NCBI RefSeq assembly: GCF_007859855.1
Contig: NZ_SJPK01000010.1
Coordinates: 151,735 to 215,734 of the forward strand
DNA length: 64,000 bases
DNA from: Allorhodopirellula solitaria
GTDB lineage: Bacteria; Planctomycetota; Planctomycetia; Pirellulales; Pirellulaceae
Direction of reading: 5' to 3'
The position numbers and the translations under genes are program-made. The notes under the pieces were generated by a model that saw only the letters and a list, made by a program, of their open reading frames with translations, was not told the DNA's origin and ran no database searches. Of the stretch, positions 46,313 to 57,226 are shown one piece after another. Each line of letters starts with the position of its first letter. Positions within the stretch are counted from its first letter, which is position 1.

Positions 46313-48330
46313 TACCGCTCCGCCGCCGCGGTCTCGACTTCCTCATGATCCAAAACACCATCCCGGTTTCGATCCATTTTGCGAAACCCAAACTTCTGAA
46401 AAGTCAACGGAGTTTCTTCACGGAGGATCCGGCCGTCGCCGTCTTGGTCCATCGCCGCCAAGAACTTCCGCACCCGGCTTTGGATTGCCTGGTCGGCGGC
46501 CAATCGATCGTCATCCTGGCCACCGGCCGACGAACCGGATTGCGCCGTCGGCACGTCGCCAGCCTCCTCCCGCCGGGCAACAGTGCGGGTGCGGTGTCGC
46601 GGCCGGGCGACATCCAGAAACGCGATCGCCATCTCCTCCCAGGTTTGATCGCCCCAGGTGACGTACTCCTCCGGCGCGGGATTGGCTGGGTTGGCCGCGG
46701 AGTTGTCAAATGTCACCGTCATGTCCAAGGATTCGATCTCATCAAGCGGAAGAGACTCAGCAAATTGGTAGTAGTGCTGCCAATTGAAATCGTAATGAGG
46801 CACCCGCAGCAGATCCTCTACCTCGCCACCGCGCCGCTGCGCTTTCAATTGAAACGACTTGCCACGCAGGTGCATGTGAGGCGTCACTCCGAGTAGCCGG
46901 CTCTCAGGATCGAACCGATCGAGTGAGATGTGCACGTCGTAGTCTTCGGTTCGCGGCGGGATCTCGAAGTCGTGATCAATAGCCACGCGCGTGAACACCT
47001 CATGGGTCACGTCGGCCGGCTCCGCAAACCAAACGCCGACGCGCGAGATATCGTCGCTGGCGCGTCCGTTGGGCGTGTAGTGCATCTGGAAAATCAGCTT
47101 TGATCCAGCTGGGATGCGGCGAGCATGGTCAGGAGGCAATATCGCCGTTCGCTGGCCGGGGACGTAGGCCCCGAGCCAACCGATACCGCGCGAATCACTG
47201 CCGTCGGGTGGGCGGACAAATACAATCGCATGATGGACCACGCGGGCGTTGCCCGGCACGACCTGGGCGGCCCGGACCCAACGATCTTCCTCCCATCCGG
47301 GGTCCACGACATAGTATTGGTAATCGACAACGTCATCTGCGGGAACATGGAAAGGGCGGTCCCGCATCGGGATCACCAGTTCCGGATCCGTCGGCAGATG
47401 CCACCCCGAGTTCCACGTTGGTGTCGGCGGCAGGTCGTCCGCATCTCCCTCGGCCATGCCCTGGTCGATCCAGCGGGCGATCGTATCGCGGGCCTGCTCG
47501 GGCATCTTCCGCTCGCCGACGAAATGTCCGATCGTCGGGTCGGCATGCCACGGCGGCATGCGTTTCTGATCGATGACCTCCAACATCATCTGCCCCCATC
47601 CCACGACCTCGTCATAATCGGTCAAGGCAAATGGCGCGATCTCACTGTCGCGGTGACATTCCACGCAGTGCTGATTCAAGATCGGTGCCACGTCCGCAGT
47701 GAAAGTCACCGTGGCTGCGTCTGCATCCTTTCCGCTCGGGTGAGGGATCTTCGTGATCAAACAACCGACACCAGGTGTCTGTGGATGCTCAACGGTTTCG
47801 CCTGCGAGCAACGATTCGATCGCCTCACGCAGGTCATGCTGCGTCGGTTTCGCCCGAGCCAATCCCGGCTCGTATTGATCATCGATGCGGCCTCGGTAGC
47901 GAACCCGTCCCGCTGCATCGACAACGAAAACCTCAGGCGTCCGCTCGGCATCGAAGACGGCAAGGACCGACTGATCGGCGTCTTTGGCGATAGGAAAGGT
48001 CAGACCCACGTCCTTGGCATAGTCAGCGATTTCAGCCGGTGAGTCCTGAGCGTTGCTGTCGACGCCAACAAACGTCACTCCTTGATCGCCAAATCTGTCC
48101 TTCAGTCGCTCCAGTCGCGGTCCGTATAGTCTCGCCAACGGGCATTCCGTGCCCAGAAAGCAGACGACGGTGAACTCGCTCGGCGGCAACGTGATCGCCT
48201 GGCCTGCGGGATCGCGCAGCTGCAGTTTCAATAGCGGAATTGGACCTGCAGCGGTGGCTCCCCGCATCCCGACGAGGCAAACAAACACACCAATACCAGC
48301 ATAACGAAGAAGCTGCGAGCAAATATTCAT
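46312..48330 (-). CDS. redoxin/cytochrome c/copper monooxygenase-like/EF-hand fusion protein
   Basis: A 672-residue exported protein. Signal peptide 1-27 (MNICSQLLRYAGIGVFVCLV, cleavage near ATAAG). Residues 30-170 are a redoxin (FLGTECPLARLYGP, peroxidatic-type Cys). A heme site CVECH lies near 222. Residues about 330-540 resemble the copper type II ascorbate-dependent monooxygenase fold (VVHHAIVFV, MHYTPNG, TPHMHLRGKSF supplying His/Met copper ligands). Two EF-hand-like loops end it (DQDGDGRIL, DRNRDGVLD). The ORF is open to 48375; the ATG at 48330 gives the signal peptide. Coupled to the MMPL gene. Confidence 0.85.
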   Translation of the reverse strand: MNICSQLLRYAGIGVFVCLVGMRGATAAGPIPLLKLQLRDPAGQAITLPPSEFTVVCFLGTECPLARLYGPRLERLKDRFGDQGVTFVGVDSNAQDSPAEIADYAKDVGLTFPIAKDADQSVLAVFDAERTPEVFVVDAAGRVRYRGRIDDQYEPGLARAKPTQHDLREAIESLLAGETVEHPQTPGVGCLITKIPHPSGKDADAATVTFTADVAPILNQHCVECHRDSEIAPFALTDYDEVVGWGQMMLEVIDQKRMPPWHADPTIGHFVGERKMPEQARDTIARWIDQGMAEGDADDLPPTPTWNSGWHLPTDPELVIPMRDRPFHVPADDVVDYQYYVVDPGWEEDRWVRAAQVVPGNARVVHHAIVFVRPPDGSDSRGIGWLGAYVPGQRTAILPPDHARRIPAGSKLIFQMHYTPNGRASDDISRVGVWFAEPADVTHEVFTRVAIDHDFEIPPRTEDYDVHISLDRFDPESRLLGVTPHMHLRGKSFQLKAQRRGGEVEDLLRVPHYDFNWQHYYQFAESLPLDEIESLDMTVTFDNSAANPANPAPEEYVTWGDQTWEEMAIAFLDVARPRHRTRTVARREEAGDVPTAQSGSSAGGQDDDRLAADQAIQSRVRKFLAAMDQDGDGRILREETPLTFQKFGFRKMDRNRDGVLDHEEVETAAAER

Positions 48331-48428
48331 GACGTGGCCGGACAGTCCATCTTCGTGCACAGGATCGATCAACAACGTGATTGATTGTCCCGGCCCCGCC
48401 GTCAGTAGTCAATCGCGCCAGCATGAAC

Positions 48429-50750
48429 TCACTGCAGCGGTCTCGATCTCCGCGTGAACGAAGCAGCCGCCCGCAATTCTTTTGCGGCGGTGACCATCTG
48501 CTCGAGAGCGGGAACAACCTCTTCCCAGCGACGGGTTTTCAGACCGCAATCCGGATTTACCCACAGTCGCTGATAAGGAATTCGTTCGGCCGCCTTTTGC
48601 ATCAGCCCGATGATTTGTTCCTGTGTGGGGATGTTGGGCGAATGGATGTCGTAGACGCCCGGCCCGATGGCGTTGGGATAATCGAAGCGACGGAACGCCT
48701 CGAGCAGCTCCATGTCCGATCTCGATGTTTCGATTGTGATCACGTCGGCGTCCATCTCGGCAATCGATTCGATGATGTCATTGAACTCGGAGTAGCACAT
48801 GTGCGTGTGAATTTGTGTTGCATCGGCGACACCATTCGCGGCAATTCGAAAAGACTCGATGGCCCAGTCTAGATAGACCTTCCATTGGGACCGTCTCAAG
48901 GGCAAGCCCTCACGTAGGGCAGCTTCATCGATCTGAATGATACGCACGCCGGCTTTCTCGAGATCCTGCACTTCGCTGCGAATCGCCAACGCGAGCTGTT
49001 GGCAAGAGACCCAACGCGGTTGGTCGTCCCGCACAAAGGACCAATTCAAGATCGTCACCGGGCCGGTCAACATGCCTTTCACGGGCTGGTCGGTGAGCGA
49101 TTGGGCATAGGTCGTCCACGCCACCGTCATCGGTTGAGGGCGGCTGATGTCACCGAAGAGAACCGGTGGTTTGACACAGCGTGAGCCATAGGATTGGACC
49201 CAGCCCAACTCGCTGAAGGCGTAACCATCGAGCTGTTCGCCGAAGTACTCAACCATGTCGTTTCGTTCGGGCTCGCCATGGACCAGCACGTCGAGTCCGA
49301 GTGATTCCTGTTCGGCGATGCAGTGCGCGATTTCGGCTTGCATCACGTCGCGGTAGGCGGTCTCTGTTATCGCTCCCGACTTAAACTGTCTTCGCACGCG
49401 GCGAATCTCAGGGGTTTGCGGGAAGGAACCGATTGTGGTCGTGGGAAAGAGTGGCAGCGGCACCACGCCTGCCTGAACCTTCGCTCGCTCCGCGTAGGCG
49501 CTGCTGCGTTTGCCGAGCTGCGCATCGATCTTGGCAACGGCGGCCCGGACGGCTGGACTGTTCACCCGAGGTGAGCCCCGTCGCGATTGCACCGCTGCGG
49601 CGTTGGCGTCGAGTGCAGCCTGCACCGAGCTGCGGCCGCGGTTGAGAGCTGTCTGTAGAATCTGGAGCTCCTCCAGTTTCTGGGTAGCGAAAGCCAACCA
49701 AGACTGGACCTCGCTATCCAATTTCGATTCCAATGCCAAGTCGACAGGCACGTGCAGCAGCGAGCAGGAGGGAGCGATCCACAGTCGATTACCCAACTGC
49801 TCTGCGATGGGTTCGAGCCAATCAAGGGTTGCGTTCAGATCTGCCTTCCAGATATTGCGGCCGTTGACAACACCCAGCGAAATAACTCGATCCTCAGGTG
49901 CCTGGCGGATTAAGTCGCGTACCTCACTGGGCGCATTAACGGCGTCGAGATGGACGCCATCTACCGGCAGAGCGGCAGCAGCCGCGAGATTGTCCTGCAA
50001 CGGACCGAAGTAGGTCGTCAGCATCATCTTGACACCTGTACCACGGAGCGATTCGTAGGCGGCAGCAAAGGTCGCTTTCCATTCCGGATCAAGATCCATC
50101 GCCAAAATCGGTTCGTCGATCTGCACCCACTGCACGCCCTCGGCGGCGAGCGTGCGCAGCAACTCCGCGTACACAGGCAACAGCCGAGGTAGCAGCGAGA
50201 GCTTGTCCGTCGCGTCCTTGGATTTACCCAGGGCGAGGTAGGTCAACGGTCCGATCAGGACAGGCTTGGCGTCGAACACCCGCGACCGCACCTCGCGAAC
50301 CTGAGCCAACAACTCGGCCGCATGAAGTGAGAACACGGTATCGGTGTCGAACTCGGGGACGATGTAGTGGTAGTTGGTGTCAAACCACTTCGTCATCTCT
50401 CCCGCAGCGATGCCGAGGGAACAACCGTCGTGTCGATCGGCCGATGGTGCCGACCGGCCACGGGCAACCCGGAAGTACAGATCTCGCGACTCACCGCTGA
50501 AATCCCGCACACGCCTGGGAAGATTACCCAAGAGGAAACTCATGTCGAGCACTTGATCGTAGAACGAAAAGTCTCCGACCGGCACCCAATCCAGCCGCGA
50601 CTGGGTCCGCCAGTTCTGTTGGCGGAGATCAGCACCCACTTCTTCTAGCTCACTGAGCGTAGATTGGCCCTTCCAATAGGCTTCTAAGGCGAACTTCAAC
50701 TCACGGGCTGCCCCGATACGCGGGAATCCCAAGTTGTGCGTCTTGACCAT
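48429..50750 (-). CDS. metE: cobalamin-independent methionine synthase
   Basis: A 773-residue enzyme transferring a methyl group from methyltetrahydrofolate to homocysteine. The N-terminal half (about 1-400) is the duplicated non-catalytic barrel; the catalytic barrel has zinc ligands in HTHMCYSEF (His, Cys), a Glu in VITIETSRS and a Cys in [10 protein letters not shown]. The family N-terminus [16 protein letters not shown] is present. Transcribed divergently from a LysR regulator with a candidate MetR box between them, so regulation by MetR and homocysteine is likely. Confidence 0.97.
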   Translation of the reverse strand: MVKTHNLGFPRIGAARELKFALEAYWKGQSTLSELEEVGADLRQQNWRTQSRLDWVPVGDFSFYDQVLDMSFLLGNLPRRVRDFSGESRDLYFRVARGRSAPSADRHDGCSLGIAAGEMTKWFDTNYHYIVPEFDTDTVFSLHAAELLAQVREVRSRVFDAKPVLIGPLTYLALGKSKDATDKLSLLPRLLPVYAELLRTLAAEGVQWVQIDEPILAMDLDPEWKATFAAAYESLRGTGVKMMLTTYFGPLQDNLAAAAALPVDGVHLDAVNAPSEVRDLIRQAPEDRVISLGVVNGRNIWKADLNATLDWLEPIAEQLGNRLWIAPSCSLLHVPVDLALESKLDSEVQSWLAFATQKLEELQILQTALNRGRSSVQAALDANAAAVQSRRGSPRVNSPAVRAAVAKIDAQLGKRSSAYAERAKVQAGVVPLPLFPTTTIGSFPQTPEIRRVRRQFKSGAITETAYRDVMQAEIAHCIAEQESLGLDVLVHGEPERNDMVEYFGEQLDGYAFSELGWVQSYGSRCVKPPVLFGDISRPQPMTVAWTTYAQSLTDQPVKGMLTGPVTILNWSFVRDDQPRWVSCQQLALAIRSEVQDLEKAGVRIIQIDEAALREGLPLRRSQWKVYLDWAIESFRIAANGVADATQIHTHMCYSEFNDIIESIAEMDADVITIETSRSDMELLEAFRRFDYPNAIGPGVYDIHSPNIPTQEQIIGLMQKAAERIPYQRLWVNPDCGLKTRRWEEVVPALEQMVTAAKELRAAASFTRRSRPLQ

Positions 50751-50816
50751 CGTGAAAATCTCTCTGAAAGCGGTAATGAGTATCGTCGATGGGCAAACAG
50801 TATCACTGCATTAGCA

Positions 50817-50860
50817 TGAGTAGAAATGATATGATTTGATACATCCATGAATATTACTCA
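50817..50860. promoter_or_regulatory. candidate MetR/LysR operator between metE and the regulator gene
   Basis: TGAATATTACTCA at 50848-50860 matches the enteric MetR consensus TGAANNTNNTTCA at eight of nine fixed positions. TGAGTA (50817) and the inverted TACTCA (50855) suggest paired half-sites; another TGAGTA lies near 50776. The site is 15 bases before the regulator ATG, fitting autorepression and activation of metE. Confidence 0.55.
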
Positions 50861-50874
50861 TAGACAACTACACC

Positions 50875-51795
50875 ATGAATTCAATCGAACGCATCCATTT
50901 AGAGATTGTCCGCGCCGTCGACGAGTTAGGGTCGCTGACAGCGGCAGCCGAGCGTTTATATGTCACCCAGCCGGCCCTGAGTCATTCGATTCGCAAGCTC
51001 GAAGAGTCGATCGGCCTCCAGGTCTGGACGCGCGAAGGCAGATCGTTGAGGTTGACCCAGGCGGGAGAGTACGTGCTGTCGGTCGCCCAGCGCATATTGC
51101 CGCAGTTCGAGCAACTCGAACTGCAACTCGAGCAGTTTGCCGAAGGCGGACGAGGCGTCCTGCGCATCGGGATGGAATGCCATCCATGCTATCAATGGCT
51201 GCTGAAAATCGTTGCGCCGTACCTGGAGGCCTGGCCGGGGGTCGACCTGGACGTGAAGCAGAAGTTCCAGTTTGGTGGCGTCGATGCTCTCGACGATCAC
51301 GAGATCGACGTGCTCGTGACACCGGACCCGGTTCGGAGGTCGGGTTTGGTATTCGAGCCGGTATTCGACTATGAACACGTCTTGGTTGTCGGCCCCGACC
51401 ATTCGCTATGCGGGGAAAAGTTCGTCACACCCGCCCATCTCGCTGGCGAGACGATCATCACGTATCCGGTTTCAGCCGACCGACTCGATGTCTTCAGCCG
51501 ATTTTTAACGCCGGCCGGAATGGTTCCGAAGCGTCACAAGCGGATTGAAACCACAGACATCATGTTGCAGATGGTCGCAAGCGGCCGCGGCGTCGCGGCG
51601 CTCCCGCGTTGGCTGGTTGTCGAACAAGGCAAACACTTTGACCTCGTCCCCCTGCCATTGGGCGAGAACGGGCTATCGAAGCAAATCTTTCTCGGACTGC
51701 GTCAGGCCGATTTGGAAGTTGACTACGTCAGCGCGTTCCTAGACCGAGCGCGAGCGATGCGGTCGAACCCTCCCTGCGCAGAGCCTGGATCTTGA
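50875..51795 (+). CDS. LysR family regulator, MetR-like
   Basis: A 306-residue transcription factor. The winged helix-turn-helix is at 1-65 (GSLTAAAERLYVTQPALSHSIRKLE). The effector domain follows; a MECHPCYQWL stretch near 98-107 resembles the MetR region where homocysteine is bound. Divergent to metE with a MetR-like box in the gap, so it is very probably the metE regulator. Start ATG at 50875. Confidence 0.85.
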   Translation: MNSIERIHLEIVRAVDELGSLTAAAERLYVTQPALSHSIRKLEESIGLQVWTREGRSLRLTQAGEYVLSVAQRILPQFEQLELQLEQFAEGGRGVLRIGMECHPCYQWLLKIVAPYLEAWPGVDLDVKQKFQFGGVDALDDHEIDVLVTPDPVRRSGLVFEPVFDYEHVLVVGPDHSLCGEKFVTPAHLAGETIITYPVSADRLDVFSRFLTPAGMVPKRHKRIETTDIMLQMVASGRGVAALPRWLVVEQGKHFDLVPLPLGENGLSKQIFLGLRQADLEVDYVSAFLDRARAMRSNPPCAEPGS

Positions 51796-51832
51796 TCGCC
51801 GGGGCGGTCGCCCCGGCCGATCCTGGCCATGT

Positions 51833-52882
51833 CTACAGCGACAATTTCAAGATCGGCGCCAGGATCTGTTTCAGCGATTCGTCTTGCGTCGATCGTCCCG
51901 CGACCATGGCGGTCGATTTCAGTTGACGCAGAGCCGCCCGGGCCGCGGGCATTCGCTCGTTGGGCTGGACGTGCGAATAGGTCCACTGATTGGCATCGAG
52001 ACGGAACTGGACCCAACGGGCGTCGGCGTGATCGGAGGTCCCCGTCGCCCCCGATTCCGACTCTGACTGGGGAGTGGTCGTGTAATCGTCCATTGCAATT
52101 CGGCGGAGCAGGCCGGCGGTCACGCGTGGGTCGACCTTCGGTTGGCTTTCACTTTCGGCTCGAGCTTGTGCAGCAGACTCCTCTCGGTTGACCTCTCGTT
52201 CGATCTCGTCCAGCTCGCCGCTGTAGACTTTCGATGCGCCCACGGACATGGGAGCGTCGTCGAGATAATTGCCACCCGGCTGGTAGCTCCCGTGATCATA
52301 GATCGAGCCGGCGCTATAGGGGAGCGTGTCGGAGAGAGTTTGTCCATCGCGTTCGCTCATTCGGCTCGATGCCCGCGGCAGGGGCTTGAGCGGGCTGGCT
52401 GCCTCCGCCTGGGCTTGCCCCCGGGCTCGAGCCGCCTCCATCTTCTCTGCCATGATCTCCTGGGTCGACGCCGGAGCATTTTCAGCGGCGGCGGCAGCGG
52501 GATTGGCAGTGGGAGCAGCAGAATCTGGTGCCGCCTCCGAGCCAGCGGATTGCTTGTGCGACCAACCGAATTGCTCGAGCGCCTTAATGATCTGCTGAGA
52601 TTGGTCGGCGAGCTGTTGCAGTGCTGCTTGAGTGGATTGATCGGCGCCTTCGCTCTGGGCCTGGCGGAGCGAATCGGCAGCCAATTTTCGGGTCAAGCTC
52701 GCATCGCTCCAGACCACTCCAGCCAACGCCCAGTCGCTGACGCCGCTCGGGGAAGCGGCACTCGGCTGTGCCGGACGCGTTCCCGTTCCCGGGCCGGTGT
52801 CTTGAGCGTGCGTCGGGGCAAGGGGCATGGCCACCAGGGCGGCCAGACAGGAATTCAGTAGCAGGCAAACCTTGAAACTCAT
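51833..52882 (-). CDS. exported protein of unknown function, Ala/Ser/Gln-rich
   Basis: A 349-residue protein with a signal peptide (LLNSCLAALVAMPLAPTHAQ). The mature part is mostly low complexity: Ala, Ser, Gln and Glu with coiled-coil-like stretches (LAADSLRQAQSEGADQ; EIMAEKMEAARARGQAQ). Only the last 60 residues (MPAARAALRQLKSTAMVAG) look folded. No catalytic motif. Probably a periplasmic scaffold or repeat-rich secreted protein; no family recognised. Confidence 0.55.
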   Translation of the reverse strand: MSFKVCLLLNSCLAALVAMPLAPTHAQDTGPGTGTRPAQPSAASPSGVSDWALAGVVWSDASLTRKLAADSLRQAQSEGADQSTQAALQQLADQSQQIIKALEQFGWSHKQSAGSEAAPDSAAPTANPAAAAAENAPASTQEIMAEKMEAARARGQAQAEAASPLKPLPRASSRMSERDGQTLSDTLPYSAGSIYDHGSYQPGGNYLDDAPMSVGASKVYSGELDEIEREVNREESAAQARAESESQPKVDPRVTAGLLRRIAMDDYTTTPQSESESGATGTSDHADARWVQFRLDANQWTYSHVQPNERMPAARAALRQLKSTAMVAGRSTQDESLKQILAPILKLSL

Positions 52883-52955
52883 CGAAACTCTCCGCTAGGT
52901 GTTGGACAGGACGCCGCCATTCTAATGCAAGCGGTATGCCAATGCGAACAAGTGC

Positions 52956-54380
52956 TCAGCGAATCCAGTGCCCGGTCTGCCGAGCCCGATCCCGAAAATC
53001 CTCATCGATCAGCAAACGCAGTAAGCCGCGATACCGTTGGGAGATCAGAGCCAGCGTTCGCGTATCGACTTGGTGGTGGCGACAGGCCCGCCGCAGAGCG
53101 CAGGCGTGACGCGCCAGTAGTCGCCGATCGCTGGAGCTAGAAACCAGGGCCGTGAGATTGCCGATCATCTCCATCATCATGACCGATGCGTTTCGATCCG
53201 CGGCGACATAGGTTCGCAATTGGTCAAACACGAGCGAGGCAAAGACTGCGAACGTGACCGGTGCCACGATGATCCGCAGTCGCTCCTGCTCATCGTAGCG
53301 AGCCGATTCAGGCAACTCACGCTCCGCCAGAGTTTCCAGGGCCGATTGCAGCCATTCCAAGCAACTGATCGCGGTGAAGGGATCGTTCACGCCCGGCGAC
53401 AACGCCCGCATGGCGACCTCGACCAACTGATCGATCAGAAAACGCAAATCTTGGGTCGCCGATCGCTGGGCCCCGCAGACAAATAACGCTGCCAGTTTCC
53501 CTTGCAAGTGCTCGTCGACGCGATCGCAGGGCGAAGCCAGTAGAAGGACGCTCGACCGGGTGACAAAATCGCCCGGACTCGGCTGCAGATGTAGAACCAA
53601 ATCCTTCTCCTGAGCAATCTCCATCAGCCGATCGCCATCGACGTACTGAAGGTACCCCGTGCCGTTGGAGCAAACCTGTGCCGCCGATTCATCAAACAGA
53701 GGCGGCAGCGTGGCAACGCGTTGGTCGTCGGAATCGGCCGACTGAGGATCGCCGAGGCGGGCGGGAAACTGCCCATCGATTTGACGATCGAGTTCCCTTC
53801 CAACATTGGCAATGATATTGGAAACGTGAATGGTCTCGGGAATGTGATGGATATAAAAGATCAATACACCCACACTCGCGATCGCCATCAACACGCCCAC
53901 GATCACCGACAGGTGCGGCACGAAGGCAGAGGCTAAATCCATTTCGCTCTGCACCCCTGGAGGGAGCGATTCGGCATTGCGGACCGTACGAAGTACCATC
54001 AAGCAATACAAGAAAGTGGCGATGAACACGCCCAGAGTGAACTGATTGGCTTTGTCAGCCATGAAGTTATTGAGCAGTCGGGGACCGACCTGGCTCGTGG
54101 CTGACGAAATCGACAGGATCGTCATGGAGAAGGTCACGCCCGCCACGGTGATCATGGACCCCGCGACCGTCGACAGCACCGCCCGTGCCCCCGCCGGCTG
54201 GTTCGCATTGAGCCAATCGATATCGTCTATCCATCCCGCCCCGATCCGGCTGTCGATGGTCGTCGTGACCAGCGACAGAATGATCGCACCGATGGCCATC
54301 AGCGAAGGAACGAACCAGTAGGAGGCACGGATTTTTTCCCAAAGTGGCACGAACAAGGCGCGCATCGAAAGTTCGCTCAT
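52956..54380 (-). CDS. DUF2254 membrane protein
   Basis: A 474-residue integral membrane protein matching DUF2254: four helices in the first 190 residues (WFVPSLMAIGAIILSLVTTT, a helix near TVAGVTFSMTILSI, FTLGVFIATFLYCLMVL, VIVGVLMAIASVGVLIFYI) and a C-terminal soluble region with RALSPGVNDPFTAISCLEWL, which is the conserved family motif. The open frame runs to 54488 into the aconitase gene; the ATG at 54380 (MSELSMRALFVP) is 18 bases downstream of the acnA stop. Function unknown. Confidence 0.82.
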   Translation of the reverse strand: MSELSMRALFVPLWEKIRASYWFVPSLMAIGAIILSLVTTTIDSRIGAGWIDDIDWLNANQPAGARAVLSTVAGSMITVAGVTFSMTILSISSATSQVGPRLLNNFMADKANQFTLGVFIATFLYCLMVLRTVRNAESLPPGVQSEMDLASAFVPHLSVIVGVLMAIASVGVLIFYIHHIPETIHVSNIIANVGRELDRQIDGQFPARLGDPQSADSDDQRVATLPPLFDESAAQVCSNGTGYLQYVDGDRLMEIAQEKDLVLHLQPSPGDFVTRSSVLLLASPCDRVDEHLQGKLAALFVCGAQRSATQDLRFLIDQLVEVAMRALSPGVNDPFTAISCLEWLQSALETLAERELPESARYDEQERLRIIVAPVTFAVFASLVFDQLRTYVAADRNASVMMMEMIGNLTALVSSSSDRRLLARHACALRRACRHHQVDTRTLALISQRYRGLLRLLIDEDFRDRARQTGHWIR

Positions 54381-54397
54381 GAATGCGGCGCTATGAT

Positions 54398-57103
54398 TTA
54401 ACCGCGCAGGTTTCGCAGGACCGTGGGCAGGATACCGCCGTTGCGGTAGTACTGCAGTTCCACGGGCGTATCGATCCGGACACGGCAATCGAACTGCGTT
54501 TTCTTGCCCGCAGGGTCAGTCGCAGTCACCGCAATCAGCGATCGCGGCTCGAGATCATTAGACAAGTCCACAATATCGAAGCTTTCCTCACCGGTGATCC
54601 CCAGCGATTCCCAGGTTGCGTCGTTGGCAAACTCCAGCGGCAAGACACCCATGCCGACGAGATTGCTACGGTGAATCCGCTCAAAACTCGCAGCGATGAC
54701 GGCTTTGACGCCTAGCATCATCGTGCCCTTGGCAGCCCAGTCACGGCTGCTGCCGGTACCGTACTCCGTGCCTGCCAGAACAACGAGTGGGACATCGTCT
54801 GCCTGATACTTCATCGAAGCATCGTAGATACTCATCACTTCGTCGGTCGGCAGGTAACGTGTCACGCCGCCTTCGGTACCCGGTGCGAGCCGATTGCGAA
54901 TCCGGATGTTGGCGAATGTGCCCCGTACCATCACGCGGTCGTTACCGCGCCGCGAACCGAACGAATTGAACTCGCGAACGGGAACGCCGTTCTCTTGCAA
55001 GTAATGCCCGGCAGGCCCGTCCGACGCGATGGCGCCCGCGGGAGAAATATGGTCGGTCGTGACTGAATCGTTCAACAGAGCCAGCACCCGGGCGCCGGTG
55101 ATCGGGCCAATGTCTGGAACCGCCTCTCCGGTGACCCCATCGAGGAATGGTGGGTGGTGAATGTAGGTGCTCTCTTCACGCCATGGATACAGGGCACCGC
55201 CAGCGATATCGATGGCATTCCACAACTCATTTCCTTTAACCGCCGCGTCGTATTCCTTGGTAAACATCTCAGGCTTGATGCAGGCCGCGATGGTGTCGCG
55301 GATCTCATCGGCGGTTGGCCAGATGTCGCTGAGGAAGACATCTTTGCCGTCGGTGCCTTGACCGAGTGGCTCTTTGACGAGATCAATGTCCGTCGTTCCG
55401 GCAAGTGCATAAGCGACAACCAACGGTGGGCTCGCCAAGTAGTTCGCCCGGGTCATCGGATTGACGCGGCCTTCAAAGTTGCGGTTCCCACTGAGCACGG
55501 CTGAGGCGACGAGATCACCTTCCTTGATCGCGTTGGCAACAGGCTCGGGCAAGGGGCCGGAGTTGCCGATGCAGGTCGTGCATCCATATCCGACCGTGTT
55601 GAACCCGAGCTGGTCGAGGGCTTCGGTCAGCCCAGCACGATTGAGGTAGTCCGTCACGACACGGGACCCTGGTGCCAACGACGTCTTGACGTGCGAGGCC
55701 ACTTTCAGTCCTCGCTCGGCAGCCCGTTTGGCAACCAATCCGGCCCCCACCATCACCGATGGATTGGACGTGTTGGTGCAGGAAGTGATCGCAGCGATCA
55801 CGACCGCGCCGTGGGTGATCTCGCTGCTTTGTCCGTCGCCGGACACCTTGCCCACTCGATCGAGTGCAGCAGCATCCAAACCGAAGCCGGACTTGCCGAC
55901 AGGTGCAGTCAACGATTTCTCAAACTCGTTCTTCATGTTCGCCAGCTCAATGCGGTCTTGAGGGCGCTTCGGTCCCGCCAAGCTCGGCACGACAGTCGAC
56001 AGGTCCAGCGAGAGGGTTTTCGTGTAGTTCAATTTCGGTCCGTCATCGACACGGAACAAACCTTGTTCCTTGCAATATCGCTCGACGAGCTCCACGTTCT
56101 GTTTGCTGCGTCCGGTTTGCCGCAGGTACTCGAGCGTCACATCATCGACGGGGAAGAATCCCATCGTGGCCCCGTATTCCGGCGCCATGTTTGCGATCGT
56201 CGCCCGGTCGGCCACGCTCATCGCGTTCATGCCCGTTCCAAAGAACTCAACGAACTTGCCAACAACCCCTTCGTTGCGAAGGATTTCGACGACCCGCAAC
56301 ACCATATCCGTCGCGGTCGCGCCAGCAGGAATTTCGCCAGTCAATTCGAATCCGATGACTTCGGGCATCAGCATATACAGCGGCTGGCCGAGCATATTGG
56401 CTTCGGCTTCGATTCCGCCGACACCCCAGCCGAGGACGCCGAGCCCGTTGATCATCGTGGTGTGAGAATCAGTTCCCACTAAGGTATCCGGGACGGCGAC
56501 GGGGCCCTGGTCGTCATTGGAGATCGCGACCACGCGAGCGAGGTATTCCAGGTTCACTTGGTGGACGATGCCCACGTTGGGCGGCACGACGGTGAAATTA
56601 TCGAATGCGTTCTGCCCCCAGCGCAGAAACTCGTAGCGTTCCTTGTTCCGCTCGAACTCCATTTCGACATTGCGAATCAGTGCCCCTTCGCTACCGAAAA
56701 AGTCGACTTGGACGGAGTGATCAACCACCAGATCGACGGGAATCAGCGGGTTGATCTTGTTCGGATCACCACCAATTCGCTGCATCGCCGATCGCATCGC
56801 GGCGAGGTCCACTACAGCGGGAACGCCCGTAAAATCCTGCAGAACCACGCGATAGGGTTTGAATGGCACCTCGTGAGGGGCGACCTCCGAGGCCTGCCAG
56901 CTCGCCAGGTTCTTGACGTCGTCCTGCGAAATCTGGAAGTCATCACAATTTCGCAACACCGCCTCGAGCAGCACGCGGATCGAAAACGGCAAACGGTCGA
57001 TTTGCCCCAACCCCTGTTTCTGCAACGTTTCCAAACGATACAGGGCCGCTTTGCCCGAGCCGGTTTCGAACTGTTCGCGTGCACCGAATAAATCCGCAGT
57101 CAC
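54398..57103 (-). CDS. acnA: aconitate hydratase A
   Basis: A 901-residue iron-sulfur enzyme of the citric acid cycle. Cluster cysteines are in TSCTNTSNP (about 438) and [13 protein letters not shown] (about 504 and 507). The swivel domain near the end has [12 protein letters not shown]. The open frame starts at a TTG at 57130, but a GTG at 57103 has an AAGGAA site 8 bases upstream and gives the usual length, so it is preferred. It is divergent from the aldehyde dehydrogenase gene. Confidence 0.94.
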   Translation of the reverse strand: MTADLFGAREQFETGSGKAALYRLETLQKQGLGQIDRLPFSIRVLLEAVLRNCDDFQISQDDVKNLASWQASEVAPHEVPFKPYRVVLQDFTGVPAVVDLAAMRSAMQRIGGDPNKINPLIPVDLVVDHSVQVDFFGSEGALIRNVEMEFERNKERYEFLRWGQNAFDNFTVVPPNVGIVHQVNLEYLARVVAISNDDQGPVAVPDTLVGTDSHTTMINGLGVLGWGVGGIEAEANMLGQPLYMLMPEVIGFELTGEIPAGATATDMVLRVVEILRNEGVVGKFVEFFGTGMNAMSVADRATIANMAPEYGATMGFFPVDDVTLEYLRQTGRSKQNVELVERYCKEQGLFRVDDGPKLNYTKTLSLDLSTVVPSLAGPKRPQDRIELANMKNEFEKSLTAPVGKSGFGLDAAALDRVGKVSGDGQSSEITHGAVVIAAITSCTNTSNPSVMVGAGLVAKRAAERGLKVASHVKTSLAPGSRVVTDYLNRAGLTEALDQLGFNTVGYGCTTCIGNSGPLPEPVANAIKEGDLVASAVLSGNRNFEGRVNPMTRANYLASPPLVVAYALAGTTDIDLVKEPLGQGTDGKDVFLSDIWPTADEIRDTIAACIKPEMFTKEYDAAVKGNELWNAIDIAGGALYPWREESTYIHHPPFLDGVTGEAVPDIGPITGARVLALLNDSVTTDHISPAGAIASDGPAGHYLQENGVPVREFNSFGSRRGNDRVMVRGTFANIRIRNRLAPGTEGGVTRYLPTDEVMSIYDASMKYQADDVPLVVLAGTEYGTGSSRDWAAKGTMMLGVKAVIAASFERIHRSNLVGMGVLPLEFANDATWESLGITGEESFDIVDLSNDLEPRSLIAVTATDPAGKKTQFDCRVRIDTPVELQYYRNGGILPTVLRNLRG

Positions 57104-57226
57104 TGGTTGGTTTCCTTCATAGAATGGCAAAAGCTAGCGTAGTTACCTGAGTTTAACAGCGATTGCCCGAAATGTCTTCTAGCCATGGATCACCACTGAT
57201 CGTTTTCCCCCCTCAATGAGCCCCCC

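Noticed and set aside
47125..48042. Plus-strand frame of 305 residues opposite the redoxin fusion
   Set aside because: Antisense to a clear multi-domain gene, no motif.
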